A stretch of DNA of 64,000 nt from positions 124,001 to 188,000 of the forward strand of contig CANLEQ010000002.1 of NCBI GenBank assembly GCA_947489705.1, read 5' to 3'. The stretch is from an uncultured Paracoccaceae bacterium. Lineage in GTDB: Bacteria; Pseudomonadota; Alphaproteobacteria; Rhodobacterales; Rhodobacteraceae. The translations under genes and the position numbers were made by a program. Under the pieces are notes generated by a model that had not been told where the DNA came from, did no database searches, and saw only the letters and a list, made by a program, of their open reading frames with translations. Shown one piece after another: positions 34,389 to 43,158 of this stretch; the stretch's first letter is position 1; the number at the start of each line of letters is the position of its first letter.

Positions 34389-35124
34389 TCTCACGACGGA
34401 CGCGTTTCTGGGCGGGCGTCTGACGCTGGTTCAGCCCGCACGGGGCTATCGCGCGGGCGTCGATCCGGTGATCCTGGCCGCGCATGTGCCCGCCCGTCCG
34501 GGGCAAAGCGTGCTCGACCTCGGATGCGGTGTGGGCTGCGCGCTGTTCTGCCTCGGCAGACGCGTGGGCGACCTGACGCTCGCCGGCGTGGAGATCCAGT
34601 CCGATTACGCCGCGCTCGCCCGGCGCAACGCCGAGGAAAACGGCCTTTCGGCGCAGATCTTCACGGGCGACATAGCGGCCCTCCCGGCGGAGCTGAGACA
34701 GCAGCGATTCGACCATGTCCTGACCAACCCGCCCTATTACGCGGCCGCCTCGGGCACCGTGCCCCGCGCCGCGGATCGCGCGACGGCGCATCGCGAGGAT
34801 CTGCCGCTCGACGATTGGATCGCGGCGGGCGCGCGGCGGCTCTTGCCGCGGGGAACGATGACGGTGATCCAGCGTGCGGACCGTCTGGCGGATCTTCTGG
34901 GCGCGATGGACCGGCATCTGGGATCGCTCGAGCTGCTCTGTCTGCACCCCCGGCCCGGCCGTGACGCGTCGCTCGTCCTGCTGCGCGGCATCAAGGGCGG
35001 ACGGGGGCCGCTGCGAATCAGGGATGCGATTACGATGCACCAGGATGCAACCGAAGGTTGCAGCGGCGAGAGCTATGCGCCGCGCATCGAAGCGGTGCTT
35101 CGAGACGCACAAAAGCTGGGATAA
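34369..35124 (+). CDS. TrmN6-like tRNA1(Val) adenine-N6 methyltransferase
   Basis: A 251-residue methyltransferase. The N-terminal TTDAFLGGRLTLVQPARGYRAGVDP-like segment (TDAFLGG, GYRAGVDPV) is the YfiC/TrmN6 signature. Motif I is DLGCGVGCA and motif IV NPPYY, as in N6-adenine methylases. E. coli TrmN6 methylates A37 of tRNA1(Val); the same target is inferred here. The start at 34369 lies inside the DUF2007 frame. Confidence 0.85.
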   Translation: MSISDTDLTTDAFLGGRLTLVQPARGYRAGVDPVILAAHVPARPGQSVLDLGCGVGCALFCLGRRVGDLTLAGVEIQSDYAALARRNAEENGLSAQIFTGDIAALPAELRQQRFDHVLTNPPYYAAASGTVPRAADRATAHREDLPLDDWIAAGARRLLPRGTMTVIQRADRLADLLGAMDRHLGSLELLCLHPRPGRDASLVLLRGIKGGRGPLRIRDAITMHQDATEGCSGESYAPRIEAVLRDAQKLG

Positions 35125-35226
35125 ATCGCAAAAATCGGAGGCATGCCGCCTGGCTGTGTGACAGAGGCGTGACAGGCGACGGATTATGTGGCTCAATCAA
35201 CCTATCCGCAACCAAGGAGGACGACG

Positions 35227-35391
35227 ATGGCATTGAGTTCGCATTTGCAGCAGCTGCAATTGAAACATCAACACCTCTCCAAAGAGGTGGAGACGGCTCA
35301 ACGCAGCCCAAGCTGCGACGCGTTGACGCTCGCGGAACTGAAGAAGCGCAAGCTCCGCCTTAAGGAACAAATCCACCGTCTGTCCCACTAG
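35227..35391 (+). CDS. YdcH-like (DUF465) small protein
   Basis: A 54-residue, almost entirely helical and charged protein (MALSSHLQQLQLKHQHLSKE at the start, ALTLAELKKRKLRLKEQI at the end), the DUF465/YdcH pattern. A perfect AAGGAGG sits 7 bases before the ATG, which fixes the start and predicts strong translation. Role unknown. Confidence 0.85.
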   Translation: MALSSHLQQLQLKHQHLSKEVETAQRSPSCDALTLAELKKRKLRLKEQIHRLSH

Positions 35392-35405
35392 GGGCCGAAC
35401 AAGCG

Positions 35406-35430
35406 GACGCTGGCGACGTGCGCCAGCGTC
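35406..35430. terminator. Perfect hairpin between convergent ydcH-like gene and phaB
   Basis: GACGCTGGCG (35406-35415) and CGCCAGCGTC (35421-35430) form a perfect 10-bp stem with loop ACGTG. It lies midway between two convergent stops and could end transcription from both sides, though no long T tract follows. Confidence 0.6.
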
Positions 35431-35451
35431 CCGAGACCCTCGGCTGGCCCG

Positions 35452-36174
35452 TCAGGCCAGATACTGGCCGCCATTCGCCGACAAGGTCGCCCCGGTGATG
35501 AACGCCGCATCGTCGGAACATAGGAACCGCACGCACCGTGCGATCTCCTCGGGCTCTCCCAGCCGCCCGACGGGAATGCCGCCCACGATCTGGTCCATCA
35601 CCTTTTGCGGGATCGTGCTCATCATGTCGGTGTTGATGTAGCCGGGCGCGACGACGTTCACCGTGATCCCCTTCGAGGCCCCCTCCTGCGCGAGCGATTT
35701 CGAGAAGCCGATATCGCCCGCCTTCGCCGCGGCGTAATTCGCCTGCGCGAACTGACCCTTCTGTCCGTTGATCGAGCTGATCGTGACGATCCGGCCGAAA
35801 CCGCGCTCGCGCATCCCGGTCCAGACGTTGTGGGTCATGTTGAAGACGCCGCTCAGGTTGGTGTCGATGACCTCGCGCCACTTTTCCGGCGTCATCTTGT
35901 GAAAGGGCGCGTCGCGGGTGATCCCGGCATTGTTGACGAGGATCTCGACAGGCCCGAGATCGCTCTCGACCTGGGCCACGCCCTCCTTGCAGGCGTCGTA
36001 ATCGTTCACGCCCCATTTGTAGGTCCTGATGCCGGTCTCGTCGCTGAAGGTCTTCGCGGCGTCGTCATTGCCGCCATAGGTCGCCGCCACCTCGTTGCCG
36101 GCCTCCTTCAAGGCGCGGGCAATGGCTGCCCCTATACCGCGGGTGCCCCCGGTCACGATCGCTGTCCGTCCCAT
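35452..36174 (-). CDS. phaB: Acetoacetyl-CoA reductase
   Basis: A 240-residue SDR of the PHB pathway (EC 1.1.1.36), reducing acetoacetyl-CoA to (R)-3-hydroxybutyryl-CoA with NADPH. Motifs are TGGTRGIG near the N-terminus, NNAG, catalytic Ser in TISSING and YAAAK. The stretch DYDACKEG after strand 3 is typical of PhaB. AGGAGG lies just before the ATG. It is the last gene of the run phaA - patatin-like - phaB on the minus strand. Confidence 0.93.
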   Translation of the reverse strand: MGRTAIVTGGTRGIGAAIARALKEAGNEVAATYGGNDDAAKTFSDETGIRTYKWGVNDYDACKEGVAQVESDLGPVEILVNNAGITRDAPFHKMTPEKWREVIDTNLSGVFNMTHNVWTGMRERGFGRIVTISSINGQKGQFAQANYAAAKAGDIGFSKSLAQEGASKGITVNVVAPGYINTDMMSTIPQKVMDQIVGGIPVGRLGEPEEIARCVRFLCSDDAAFITGATLSANGGQYLA

Positions 36175-36199
36175 CGTCTCTCCTCCTCTTTTGGGTGTT

Positions 36200-37051
36200 C
36201 TAACGTTTCATCCGCCCCGACGCGAGGAAGGCGCGCGCATCCTCTTCACCCTGTTTCCAGGTCTCGCGCAACTTGTCGGGATCGGTGAAGTCGATCTTGT
36301 CGGCCACCACGGCCTCGCTCGGGGTGACGTAGACGCGGTCGGGATGGTCGGGGATGTCCTTGAACCGCTTGGTCAGCAGAATGAGCGAGCGTCCCTCGTC
36401 GGGGTCCGGCATCGGCGCCTGGTTGATCATGCCCGCATCGACGGCGGGTTTGCCGTCCCAGATCGGCGGCTCGAAAGCCGGCGGGATCGTCGCCGCGGCG
36501 CAGACGAGATCCACGATTCTGCCCTCGCGTGCCGCACGATTGCCGTCGATGAGCTCGCCCACCATCCCCGCGGCCTCGGGCCATGTAAGATGCGGGTTCG
36601 ACCGAATGAGCGTGTCGGCCTCGTAGACCAGCGTCATGGCCGCTCCGGTAAGCTTGGCCCAGGCATGCGAGGGCGGCCGGGCAATGAGGATCTGGAGGGA
36701 CGGGCCCTCGCCGATCAGATCTCGCGCTTCCCGGTCGCCCAGCATCGCCTCGACGACCGTGCGATACATCCGCTGATGCGGGGTATGGCCGTGCTCGCCG
36801 TTCATCGGATCGTGCAGAGAGACGTTCCAGTCCTGCTTGCCGAATTCCTCGATCATCCTGTCGCGCACCATCCGGCCGCGATGGGTGACGAAACCGCAGG
36901 CGGAGAACGCCCCGCCCGAGAGTCCGCTGATCCTCGCGGGCTCGAGCGGGATCTCGTTGCGCAGGACGTCGATGAAACCGCCCTGCCACAGGCACCGCGT
37001 GCCGCCGCCGGAAAATACGAGTTGGTCGAAGAAGGTTGTGTGGCCTGTCAT
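36200..37051 (-). CDS. Patatin-like phospholipase/lipolytic acyl hydrolase
   Basis: A 283-residue patatin-fold hydrolase. The oxyanion GGGTR is at 15-19, the nucleophile elbow GLSGG at 43-47 (Ser45), and the dyad aspartate in VDAG (Asp205; the more common form is DGG/DGA). There is no signal peptide, so it is cytoplasmic. It is placed between phaA (37-bp gap) and phaB (25-bp gap) on the same strand. Substrate could be membrane lipid, an acyl-CoA or PHB-granule material; the last is an inference from position only. The ATG at 37051 lacks a clear Shine-Dalgarno. Confidence 0.85.
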   Translation of the reverse strand: MTGHTTFFDQLVFSGGGTRCLWQGGFIDVLRNEIPLEPARISGLSGGAFSACGFVTHRGRMVRDRMIEEFGKQDWNVSLHDPMNGEHGHTPHQRMYRTVVEAMLGDREARDLIGEGPSLQILIARPPSHAWAKLTGAAMTLVYEADTLIRSNPHLTWPEAAGMVGELIDGNRAAREGRIVDLVCAAATIPPAFEPPIWDGKPAVDAGMINQAPMPDPDEGRSLILLTKRFKDIPDHPDRVYVTPSEAVVADKIDFTDPDKLRETWKQGEEDARAFLASGRMKR

Positions 37052-37088
37052 GATACGAGCCGCGCGCAAGGCTGCGCACGGCGTTTGC

Positions 37089-38264
37089 TCAGGGGCGCTC
37101 GACGCACATGGCCACGCCCATGCCGCCGCCGATGCACAAGGTGGCAAGCCCCTTCCGCGCGCCGCGGCGCTTCATCTCGAAGAGCAGCGTGTTGAGGATC
37201 CGGCACCCCGAGGCGCCGATCGGATGGCCGATGGCGATGGCGCCGCCGTTGACGTTCACGATCTCGGGGTCCCACCCCATCTCCTTGTTCACGGCGCAGG
37301 CCTGCGCGGCGAAGGCCTCGTTCGCCTCGACGAGATCCAGATCGCCCGGGCGCCACCCGGCCTTTTCCAGCGCCTTGCGGCTCGCCCCGATGGGGCCCGT
37401 GCCCATGATCGAGGGGTCCAGCCCGACGGTCGCGTAGCTGACGATGCGGGCCAGCGGCTCGATCCCGCGACGCTCGGCCTCGTCGGCCTGCATCAGCAGG
37501 ACCGCGGCCGCCCCGTCGTTGATCCCGCTCGCATTGCCGGCGGTGACGGATCCGTCCTTGGTGAAGGCGGCGCGCAGCTTGCCGAGCCCCTCGGCGGTGG
37601 CGCCTTCACGGATATGCTCGTCGCGGTCGACGATTGTGTCGCCCTTGCGCGAGGTGACCGTGAAGGGCACGATCTCGTCCTGGAACCGGCCGTCGGCACG
37701 GGCCTTTTCCGCCTTGTTCTGGCTTTGCGCCGCGAAGGCGTCCTGGTCGTCGCGACTGATCTGCCACTGTTCGGCGACATTCTCGGCGGTCTGGCCCATG
37801 TGATAGCCGTTGAAGGCGTCCCAGAGGCCGTCGCGGATCATGGTGTCGATGAACTTGACGTCACCCATCTTGTGGCCCTGCCGCAGGTTCGCGACATGCG
37901 GGCTCATCGTCATGTTCTCCTGGCCGCCGGCGGCAACCACGGTCGCATCGCCGAGTTGGATGTGCTGCGCGCCGAGCGCCACGGCCCGGAGGCCCGAGCC
38001 GCAGACCTGATTGATGCCCCATGCGGCCGATTCGATGGGAAGGCCCGCATTGATATGCGCCTGGCGGGCGGGATTCTGGCCCTGCCCCGCCGTCAGGACC
38101 TGACCCAGGATCGTCTCGCTGACCTCGGATCCGTCGATCCCGGCCCGCGCGACGATTTCCGACAGAACCTTTGCGCCCAGATCGTGGGCGGGCACGGTCG
38201 CGAACGCCCCGTTGAACGTTCCGACGGCGGTACGGGCTGCAGAGGCAATTACGACATTGGTCAT
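37089..38264 (-). CDS. phaA: Acetyl-CoA C-acetyltransferase (beta-ketothiolase)
   Basis: A 391-residue thiolase (EC 2.3.1.9) condensing two acetyl-CoA for PHB synthesis. The acyl-accepting Cys is Cys88 in [10 protein letters not shown]. The C-terminal [10 protein letters not shown] and [10 protein letters not shown] supply the catalytic His and Cys. [15 protein letters not shown] is the usual start. An AAGGGAT precedes it. Promoter-like sequence lies 30-57 bases upstream. Confidence 0.95.
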   Translation of the reverse strand: MTNVVIASAARTAVGTFNGAFATVPAHDLGAKVLSEIVARAGIDGSEVSETILGQVLTAGQGQNPARQAHINAGLPIESAAWGINQVCGSGLRAVALGAQHIQLGDATVVAAGGQENMTMSPHVANLRQGHKMGDVKFIDTMIRDGLWDAFNGYHMGQTAENVAEQWQISRDDQDAFAAQSQNKAEKARADGRFQDEIVPFTVTSRKGDTIVDRDEHIREGATAEGLGKLRAAFTKDGSVTAGNASGINDGAAAVLLMQADEAERRGIEPLARIVSYATVGLDPSIMGTGPIGASRKALEKAGWRPGDLDLVEANEAFAAQACAVNKEMGWDPEIVNVNGGAIAIGHPIGASGCRILNTLLFEMKRRGARKGLATLCIGGGMGVAMCVERP

Positions 38265-38293
38265 GGGGATCCCTTTACGATTGGCCTTCCGGA

Positions 38294-38321
38294 AACGTAG
38301 CCAAGTGGCGCCAATTGGCAA
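38294..38321 (-). promoter_or_regulatory. Candidate phaA promoter with an internal palindrome
   Basis: On the minus strand TTGCCA (38321-38316, 5 of 6 to consensus) and TACGTT (38299-38294) are 16 bases apart. The spacer contains most of an 18-bp imperfect palindrome, 38301-38318 (8 of 9 pairs), a candidate repressor site. Confidence 0.45.
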
Positions 38322-38394
38322 CACTCGGCCGCGCGTTAACGGAATCCTTACGTTCAGCGACGGCTTGGCACAACCGCCGGCGATCCCGCGCCGA

Positions 38395-39246
38395 TCAGGC
38401 CAGCCGGCTCTCCCGCTCGCACGGCTCCCAGCGCGGACGGATCGTCGGCGCGCCGAAATAATAGCCCTGCAGGCAATCGACGCCGATCCGGCGCAGGGCC
38501 TGCGCATCCGCGCGGGTCTCGACCTTCTCGGCGATCGTCACCATGTCGAAATGCCGGCCCAGAGAGACCATCGCGGCAACGAGCGCGCGGTTGTCGCCGT
38601 TCTGCGCGATACCGCCGATGAACTGGCCGTCGATCTTCAGAATGTCGAAGTGGAAGTCCTTGAGGTACCGCATCGAGGTGTAGCCGGCCCCGAAATCGTC
38701 GATGGCGAAGCTGACGCCGCGCCGCCGATAGGTGTCCATGAAGACGCGCACGAGGTCGGGCCGTTCGATCGCGGAGCCTTCGGTGATCTCGAGAATCAGG
38801 CGCTCGCCGACCGTGGGGTCGACCGCGAGCCCGCGATCCAGCGTGTCGCACCAGCTGTCGTTCTCGATGGATTTGGCCGAAAGGTTGATCGCCAGCCTTA
38901 GGCTCGGCCGCTCGGCGAGCACGTCGAGACCGTCGCGCAGCGACAGCTGGTCGAGACGGCGCCCGAGATCGAGATGCTCGACCTCGGTGATGAAGTCCTT
39001 GGCAGGAATGATGCGGCCGCTGTCGTCGAGCAGGCGGATGAGCCCCTCGAAGAAGGCCGGAAATTCGGGGCGACCGGAGGGCACGATCGGCTGGTAGGCC
39101 AGCATGACGTTCCCGCCGGCCACCGCCTTCTCGACGGTGGAGATGACGTCGCGATCGACCGGCCGACGCGAGATCCGCACCCTTTCCCGGGACGCCTCGG
39201 CCGCCGCCTCTGATCTCATCTCGCGCGGGGCGCTGTCGGAACCCAT
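38395..39246 (-). CDS. Stand-alone EAL-domain cyclic-di-GMP phosphodiesterase
   Basis: A 283-residue protein made of one EAL domain. The signature EAL reads EGL (Glu67), while the other catalytic and metal ligands are kept: Asn121, Glu153, Asp183-Asp184 in IDDFGAG, Lys204 in LKID, and a C-terminal LQGYYFG. It is therefore likely active in hydrolysing cyclic-di-GMP. No GGDEF or sensory domain is attached. The ATG at 39246 has GAGGGAG at 6 bases and is preferred to one two codons upstream. Confidence 0.87.
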   Translation of the reverse strand: MGSDSAPREMRSEAAAEASRERVRISRRPVDRDVISTVEKAVAGGNVMLAYQPIVPSGRPEFPAFFEGLIRLLDDSGRIIPAKDFITEVEHLDLGRRLDQLSLRDGLDVLAERPSLRLAINLSAKSIENDSWCDTLDRGLAVDPTVGERLILEITEGSAIERPDLVRVFMDTYRRRGVSFAIDDFGAGYTSMRYLKDFHFDILKIDGQFIGGIAQNGDNRALVAAMVSLGRHFDMVTIAEKVETRADAQALRRIGVDCLQGYYFGAPTIRPRWEPCERESRLA

Positions 39247-39369
39247 CACCATCTCCCTCAGTGTCGTTGGGCAATATGGCCGCGACCCTCTAACAACGGG
39301 TAAAGCGCGCAACATTCCCGGCCCCGGACGGGCGCCGGGGGAAGCTGAGACGACGCGAGGAGAGACGGC

Positions 39370-39942
39370 GTGACCGAGAGATGCGACTGGTGCGGGACGG
39401 ATCCGCTTTATCTGCGCTACCACGACACCGAATGGGGCGTGCCCGAGCGGGACGGACGGGCACTCTACGAAAAGCTGGTGCTCGACGGCTTCCAGGCCGG
39501 CCTGAGCTGGCTGACGATCCTGAGAAAGCGCGACAATTTCAGGGCGGCCTTCGATGGCTTCGACCCCGAACGCATCGCATGCTGGGGAGAGGACGACGTC
39601 GCGCGGCTGCTGCGCGACCCGGGCATCGTGCGCCATCGCGGCAAGATCGAGGCCGCGATCCGCAATGCCCGCGCCTGGCAGGAGATCGAGGCCGATCGAG
39701 GCTTTTCCACCTACCTCTGGTCCTATGTGGACGGCATGCCGGTTCAGAACGCCTTCGCCAGCATGGCGGAGGTTCCCGCCTGGACGCCGCTGTCGCGCCA
39801 GATCTCGCGGGATCTCAAGGTGCGCGGGTTCGCGTTCTGCGGGCCGACCATCGTCTATGCGTTCATGGAGGCATCGGGCTTCTTCAACGATCACCTCGTT
39901 CATTGCCCTCGCCACGAAGAGGTCCGGGCGATGGCGGGTTAG
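39370..39942 (+). CDS. tag: DNA-3-methyladenine glycosylase I
   Basis: A 190-residue base-excision enzyme (EC 3.2.2.20). Zinc ligands fit Tag: Cys5, His18, His175 and Cys179. The active-site segment reads LDGFQAGLSW, with Asp39 where E. coli Tag has Glu38. It starts with GTG at 39370, preceded by GAGGAGAGA. Its stop overlaps the convergent TlpA-like stop by 4 bases. Confidence 0.93.
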   Translation: MTERCDWCGTDPLYLRYHDTEWGVPERDGRALYEKLVLDGFQAGLSWLTILRKRDNFRAAFDGFDPERIACWGEDDVARLLRDPGIVRHRGKIEAAIRNARAWQEIEADRGFSTYLWSYVDGMPVQNAFASMAEVPAWTPLSRQISRDLKVRGFAFCGPTIVYAFMEASGFFNDHLVHCPRHEEVRAMAG

Positions 39943-40484
39943 CCGCCGTCGATGACCGCGCGCAGCAGCGACCGCGCCGCGTCGCCGGCCCAATCCGCAT
40001 CGCCGGTCATGCGCGCGATCTCGCGACCCTCGGGATCGAGCAGGACCGTGATCGGCAGGGCCTGTACGTCCATCTCACCCGACACGGCGCGATCCGGATC
40101 GAGCAGGATCGGCAGATGCTCGATCCCGTTTTCCGCATAGAACGCCTCGATCCGGTCGAGCGGATTGCGCCAGACCGCGAGGGTCACGACCTCGAAATCC
40201 TCACCGCCCAGCGCGCCCTGCAAGGCGTCGAGGGCCGGCATCTCTTCGAGGCAGGGCGGACACCAGAGCGCCCAGAAGTTCACGAGGACATGCTTGCCGC
40301 GATAATCGCCGAGGTTCCGCTCCTCGCCCTCGACATCGAAGAACGCCGCGTCCGTGACCGGGCGGGGCTCGGCGTGGAATTCGAGCCTTTGCATGTCGCC
40401 CTCGCGCATCTCGGACCAGGCGGCGGGGTCGGCATTTGCGATTGTGGCAAGGCCCAGATAAAGGGCGAGGGTCAAGTATCTCAT
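39939..40484 (-). CDS. Exported TlpA/ResA-like thiol-disulfide oxidoreductase
   Basis: A 181-residue periplasmic thioredoxin-fold protein. The signal peptide is [16 protein letters not shown] (cleavage near 18), and the active site WCPPC spans 74-78 within [16 protein letters not shown] cis-Pro region ALPITVLLD follows. Family members reduce apocytochrome c or other periplasmic thiols; the partner here is unknown. GGAGGATAT precedes the ATG. Its start is only 22 bp from the divergent argH start. Confidence 0.88.
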   Translation of the reverse strand: MRYLTLALYLGLATIANADPAAWSEMREGDMQRLEFHAEPRPVTDAAFFDVEGEERNLGDYRGKHVLVNFWALWCPPCLEEMPALDALQGALGGEDFEVVTLAVWRNPLDRIEAFYAENGIEHLPILLDPDRAVSGEMDVQALPITVLLDPEGREIARMTGDADWAGDAARSLLRAVIDGG

Positions 40485-40506
40485 ATATCCTCCGGGGGCG
40501 TGTGCC

Positions 40507-41916
40507 ATGGCCGACAAGAACTCCAACGCGATGTGGGGCGGACGCTTCGCCGAAGGACCCGACGCGATCATGGAGGCGATCAATGCCTCGATCGGCTTCG
40601 ACAGGCGGCTCGCCCCGCAGGACATCGCGGGATCGCGTGCCCATGCCGCCATGTTGGCTACGCAGGGCATCATCGAGCCTAAGGATGCGGAGGCGATCCG
40701 GGAAGGCCTCCTCACCGTCTTGTCAGAGATCGAAGGGGGGTCGTTCGAATTTTCGGCCGCCCTCGAGGACATCCACATGAACGTCGAGGCGCGCCTCAAG
40801 GAGCTGATCGGCGAGGCGGCCGGACGGCTCCACACGGGCCGCTCGCGCAACGATCAGGTGGCGACCGATTTCCGCCTCTGGACGCGGGACCAGTGCGACG
40901 CGGCCATGGACGGGCTCCACGCGCTGCAGCAGGCGCTTCTGGATCAGGCCGAGGCCGGCGCCGATTGGGTCATGCCGGGCTTCACCCATCTTCAGACGGC
41001 GCAGCCCGTCACCTGGGGCCATCACATGCTCGCCTATGTCGAGATGTTCGGCCGTGATCGCGCGCGGTTCCGCGACGCTCGCGCACGGATGAACGAATCG
41101 CCCCTTGGGGCCGCGGCGCTCGCCGGCACGTCCTATCCGATCGACCGGGATGCCACGGCCCATGCGCTGGGCTTCGACCGGCCCTGCGCGAATTCGCTCG
41201 ACGCGGTGAGCGATCGCGACTTCGCTCTGGAATTCCTCTCCGCGGCCTCGATCTGTGCGATGCACCTGTCGCGGCTGGCCGAGGAGCTGGTGATCTGGTC
41301 ATCCGCGCAGTTCCGCTTCGTCGTGCTGTCGGACAAGTGGACGACCGGCTCGTCGATCATGCCGCAGAAGAAGAACCCCGACGCGGCCGAACTGCTCCGG
41401 GCCAAGATCGGGCGCATCTTCGGCGCGCAGACCGCGCTTCTGATGGTGATGAAGGGCCTGCCGCTCGCCTATTCCAAGGACATGCAGGAGGACAAGGAAC
41501 AGGTCTTCGACGCAGCCGACAACCTGATGCTGGCATTGGCCGCGATGACGGGCATGGTCGGCGACATGCAGGCCAATCGCGACGCCCTGCGAGTGGCGGC
41601 GGCGCACGGGTTCTCAACCGCGACGGATCTCGCCGACTGGCTGACGCGCGAGGCGGGCCTGCCGTTCCGCGAGGCGCACCATGTGACCGGGAGCCTCGTG
41701 GCCCTGGCCGAGAAGCGGGGCTGCGACCTGCCGGATCTGAGCCTCGCGGACATGCAGGGCGTCCATCCCGCGATCACCGAAAGCGTGTTCGACGTGCTGG
41801 GCGTCGACAATTCCGTCGCCTCGCGCACCTCCTATGGCGGAACGGCACCTGCCAATGTCCGCGACCAGGCGACGCGGTGGCGCAAGCGCCTGTCCGAATC
41901 GTCGCCGCATATCTAG
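40507..41916 (+). CDS. argH: Argininosuccinate lyase
   Basis: A 469-residue fumarase-superfamily enzyme (EC 4.3.2.1), last step of arginine synthesis. It has the N-terminal [22 protein letters not shown] in the first conserved region and [12 protein letters not shown] (about 282-292), the superfamily signature carrying the catalytic Ser loop. No argG or argF is adjacent. The upstream space is shared with the divergent TlpA-like gene, so the promoter must lie at least partly in that gene. Confidence 0.96.
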   Translation: MADKNSNAMWGGRFAEGPDAIMEAINASIGFDRRLAPQDIAGSRAHAAMLATQGIIEPKDAEAIREGLLTVLSEIEGGSFEFSAALEDIHMNVEARLKELIGEAAGRLHTGRSRNDQVATDFRLWTRDQCDAAMDGLHALQQALLDQAEAGADWVMPGFTHLQTAQPVTWGHHMLAYVEMFGRDRARFRDARARMNESPLGAAALAGTSYPIDRDATAHALGFDRPCANSLDAVSDRDFALEFLSAASICAMHLSRLAEELVIWSSAQFRFVVLSDKWTTGSSIMPQKKNPDAAELLRAKIGRIFGAQTALLMVMKGLPLAYSKDMQEDKEQVFDAADNLMLALAAMTGMVGDMQANRDALRVAAAHGFSTATDLADWLTREAGLPFREAHHVTGSLVALAEKRGCDLPDLSLADMQGVHPAITESVFDVLGVDNSVASRTSYGGTAPANVRDQATRWRKRLSESSPHI

Positions 41917-41949
41917 AATGGGGCATCCGAATTCCGAGGTCGTCCGCCC

Positions 41950-42111
41950 ATGTTCCGCCTTGCCGCGCTGCTCTCCATGTTGATCCTCGGCGCCTGCGAC
42001 GGTGCCACGCCCGCGGCCAATGTCGGCATGTCGTTCGGGCCGAACGGCCTTCGCGTCGCGCCGAGTGTCGGGGTCTACGGCGCGAATGCCAGCGTGCTGG
42101 TGCATCCGTGA
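41950..42111 (+). CDS. Micro-lipoprotein 1 (53 residues)
   Basis: A 53-residue frame with a textbook lipoprotein signal: FRLAALLSMLILGAC, lipobox LGAC with Cys16. The mature part is only 38 residues, Gly/Val-rich. It lies 33 bp after argH and overlaps the next micro-lipoprotein by 4 bases. Short argH-linked lipoproteins are common in Rhodobacteraceae but uncharacterised. Confidence 0.72.
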   Translation: MFRLAALLSMLILGACDGATPAANVGMSFGPNGLRVAPSVGVYGANASVLVHP

Positions 42112-42260
42112 GGGTCCGGTTCGCCATTCTCGCGCTGTTGCTTGCGGCCGCTTGCGGCGCGGCCGGACCGCCCGAACCCTTCGAGGAACAGGAGGAGCGC
42201 GAGACCGGCATCGCGATCTCGGGCACGGCCGAGATCGGCATCAGCGGCGGCAGCTTCTGA
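42108..42260 (+). CDS. Micro-lipoprotein 2 (50 residues)
   Basis: A 50-residue frame starting at GTG 42108 within the previous stop (GTGA). The signal is RFAILALLLAAAC, lipobox AAAC with Cys16. The mature part is acidic (PFEEQEERE) and ends in a Gly/Ile/Ser-rich tail. The stop overlaps the next start by one base (TGATG). Function unknown; the overlaps at both ends support it as a real gene. Confidence 0.65.
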   Translation: MRVRFAILALLLAAACGAAGPPEPFEEQEERETGIAISGTAEIGISGGSF

Positions 42261-42565
42261 TGCGGTGGCTGTTCCTCGCGCTGGCCGTGTGGGGGGCGAT
42301 CCACCCGATGTACTGGTTCCTGAGCTTCATGGCCCAAGGCAACGGGTTCGGCGCCATGATCGACGCATGGTACGTGAACGCCTCGACGACCGGCCTCGTC
42401 TGGGACCTGACGATCTCGGCCCTGACGCTGACAATCTGGGTCGCGTGGGAGACGTGGCGCCGCCAAAGCTGGATCGACCTCGTCGCGATTCCGGCGACAT
42501 TCTGCATCGGCGTGAGCTGCGGATTGCCGCTCTACCTGTTCCTGCGGAGCAGAGCCGACCGCTAG
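42260..42565 (+). CDS. DUF2834-family small membrane protein
   Basis: A 101-residue protein with three transmembrane helices and the DUF2834 pattern: LAVWGAIHPMYWF, then a LTISALTLTIWVAWE helix and a last helix ending LPLYLFLR. Family function is unknown. It is coupled to the micro-lipoprotein before it and overlaps the convergent Lrp-type gene by 4 bases at its 3' end. Confidence 0.82.
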   Translation: MRWLFLALAVWGAIHPMYWFLSFMAQGNGFGAMIDAWYVNASTTGLVWDLTISALTLTIWVAWETWRRQSWIDLVAIPATFCIGVSCGLPLYLFLRSRADR

Positions 42566-43023
42566 ATCGGGATTTCCGTCGTTTCGCGCACCCGCCTCAG
42601 GGCAAAGCTCGACTGCATCTGCGCGACACCCGGCAGCCGCGCCAGATGGCGGCGATGAAGCTGCGCGAAATCCTCGGTGTCGCGGACGGCGACCTTCAGA
42701 AGGTAATCCGCGGCACCCGCCATCAGGTGGCATTCGAGGATCTCCGGGATCCGCGTCACCGCATCCTCGAAGGCGTCGAGCACCTCGTCGGCCTGACCCG
42801 ACAACGTGATCTCGACGAAGGCCGTCGTACGCCGGTCGAGCTTGGCCCGGTCGAGCAGGGCGACATAGCCCGCGATCACCCCCTCACGCTCCAGCCGCGA
42901 GACCCTCCGATGACAACCCGACGGCGACAGGGCCACCGCATCGCTGAGTTCGGCATTCGTCAGCCGGCCCCGCCTTTGGAGGAGTTTCAGTATGCGTCGA
43001 TCCATCTCGTCCAGGGCGATCAT
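42562..43023 (-). CDS. Lrp/AsnC-family transcriptional regulator
   Basis: A 153-residue regulator: N-terminal helix-turn-helix (DRRILKLLQRRGRLTNAEL, then SPSGCHRRVSRLEREGVI) and a C-terminal RAM ligand-binding domain (LMAGAADYLLKVAV). GAAGGA at 8 bases favours the ATG at 43023. Its divergent placement next to ald is the classic arrangement of an alanine-responsive Lrp-type activator of alanine dehydrogenase. Confidence 0.92.
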   Translation of the reverse strand: MIALDEMDRRILKLLQRRGRLTNAELSDAVALSPSGCHRRVSRLEREGVIAGYVALLDRAKLDRRTTAFVEITLSGQADEVLDAFEDAVTRIPEILECHLMAGAADYLLKVAVRDTEDFAQLHRRHLARLPGVAQMQSSFALRRVRETTEIPI

Positions 43024-43067
43024 ACGCACATTCCTTCGTCCAATTCGGTTTTTCTCGCATCATACGT

Positions 43068-43129
43068 GCAAGATTGCGGGCAGAGATGCCATTCCTTTCA
43101 AAGCAATTGCGCGGTGATCCTCCTATTCT
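43068..43129 (+). promoter_or_regulatory. Candidate Lrp-type operator pair and ald -10
   Basis: Two GCAA/TTGC inverted repeats occur in the lrp-ald gap: GCAAGATTGC (43068-43077) and GCAATTGC (43103-43110), centres 34 bp apart. A TATTCT -10 candidate follows at 43124-43129. The second repeat sits where the -35 should be and no good -35 is present, as expected for an activator-dependent promoter. Confidence 0.45.
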
Positions 43130-43158
43130 TGCCACGACATCAACTTCAGGAGGCCGAC

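Noticed and set aside
35143-35172. Nine-residue leader-like frame with a CGGAGG before it, upstream of the YdcH-like gene
   Set aside because: Too short to support; no regulatory amino-acid run or attenuator hairpin pair that I could pair convincingly.
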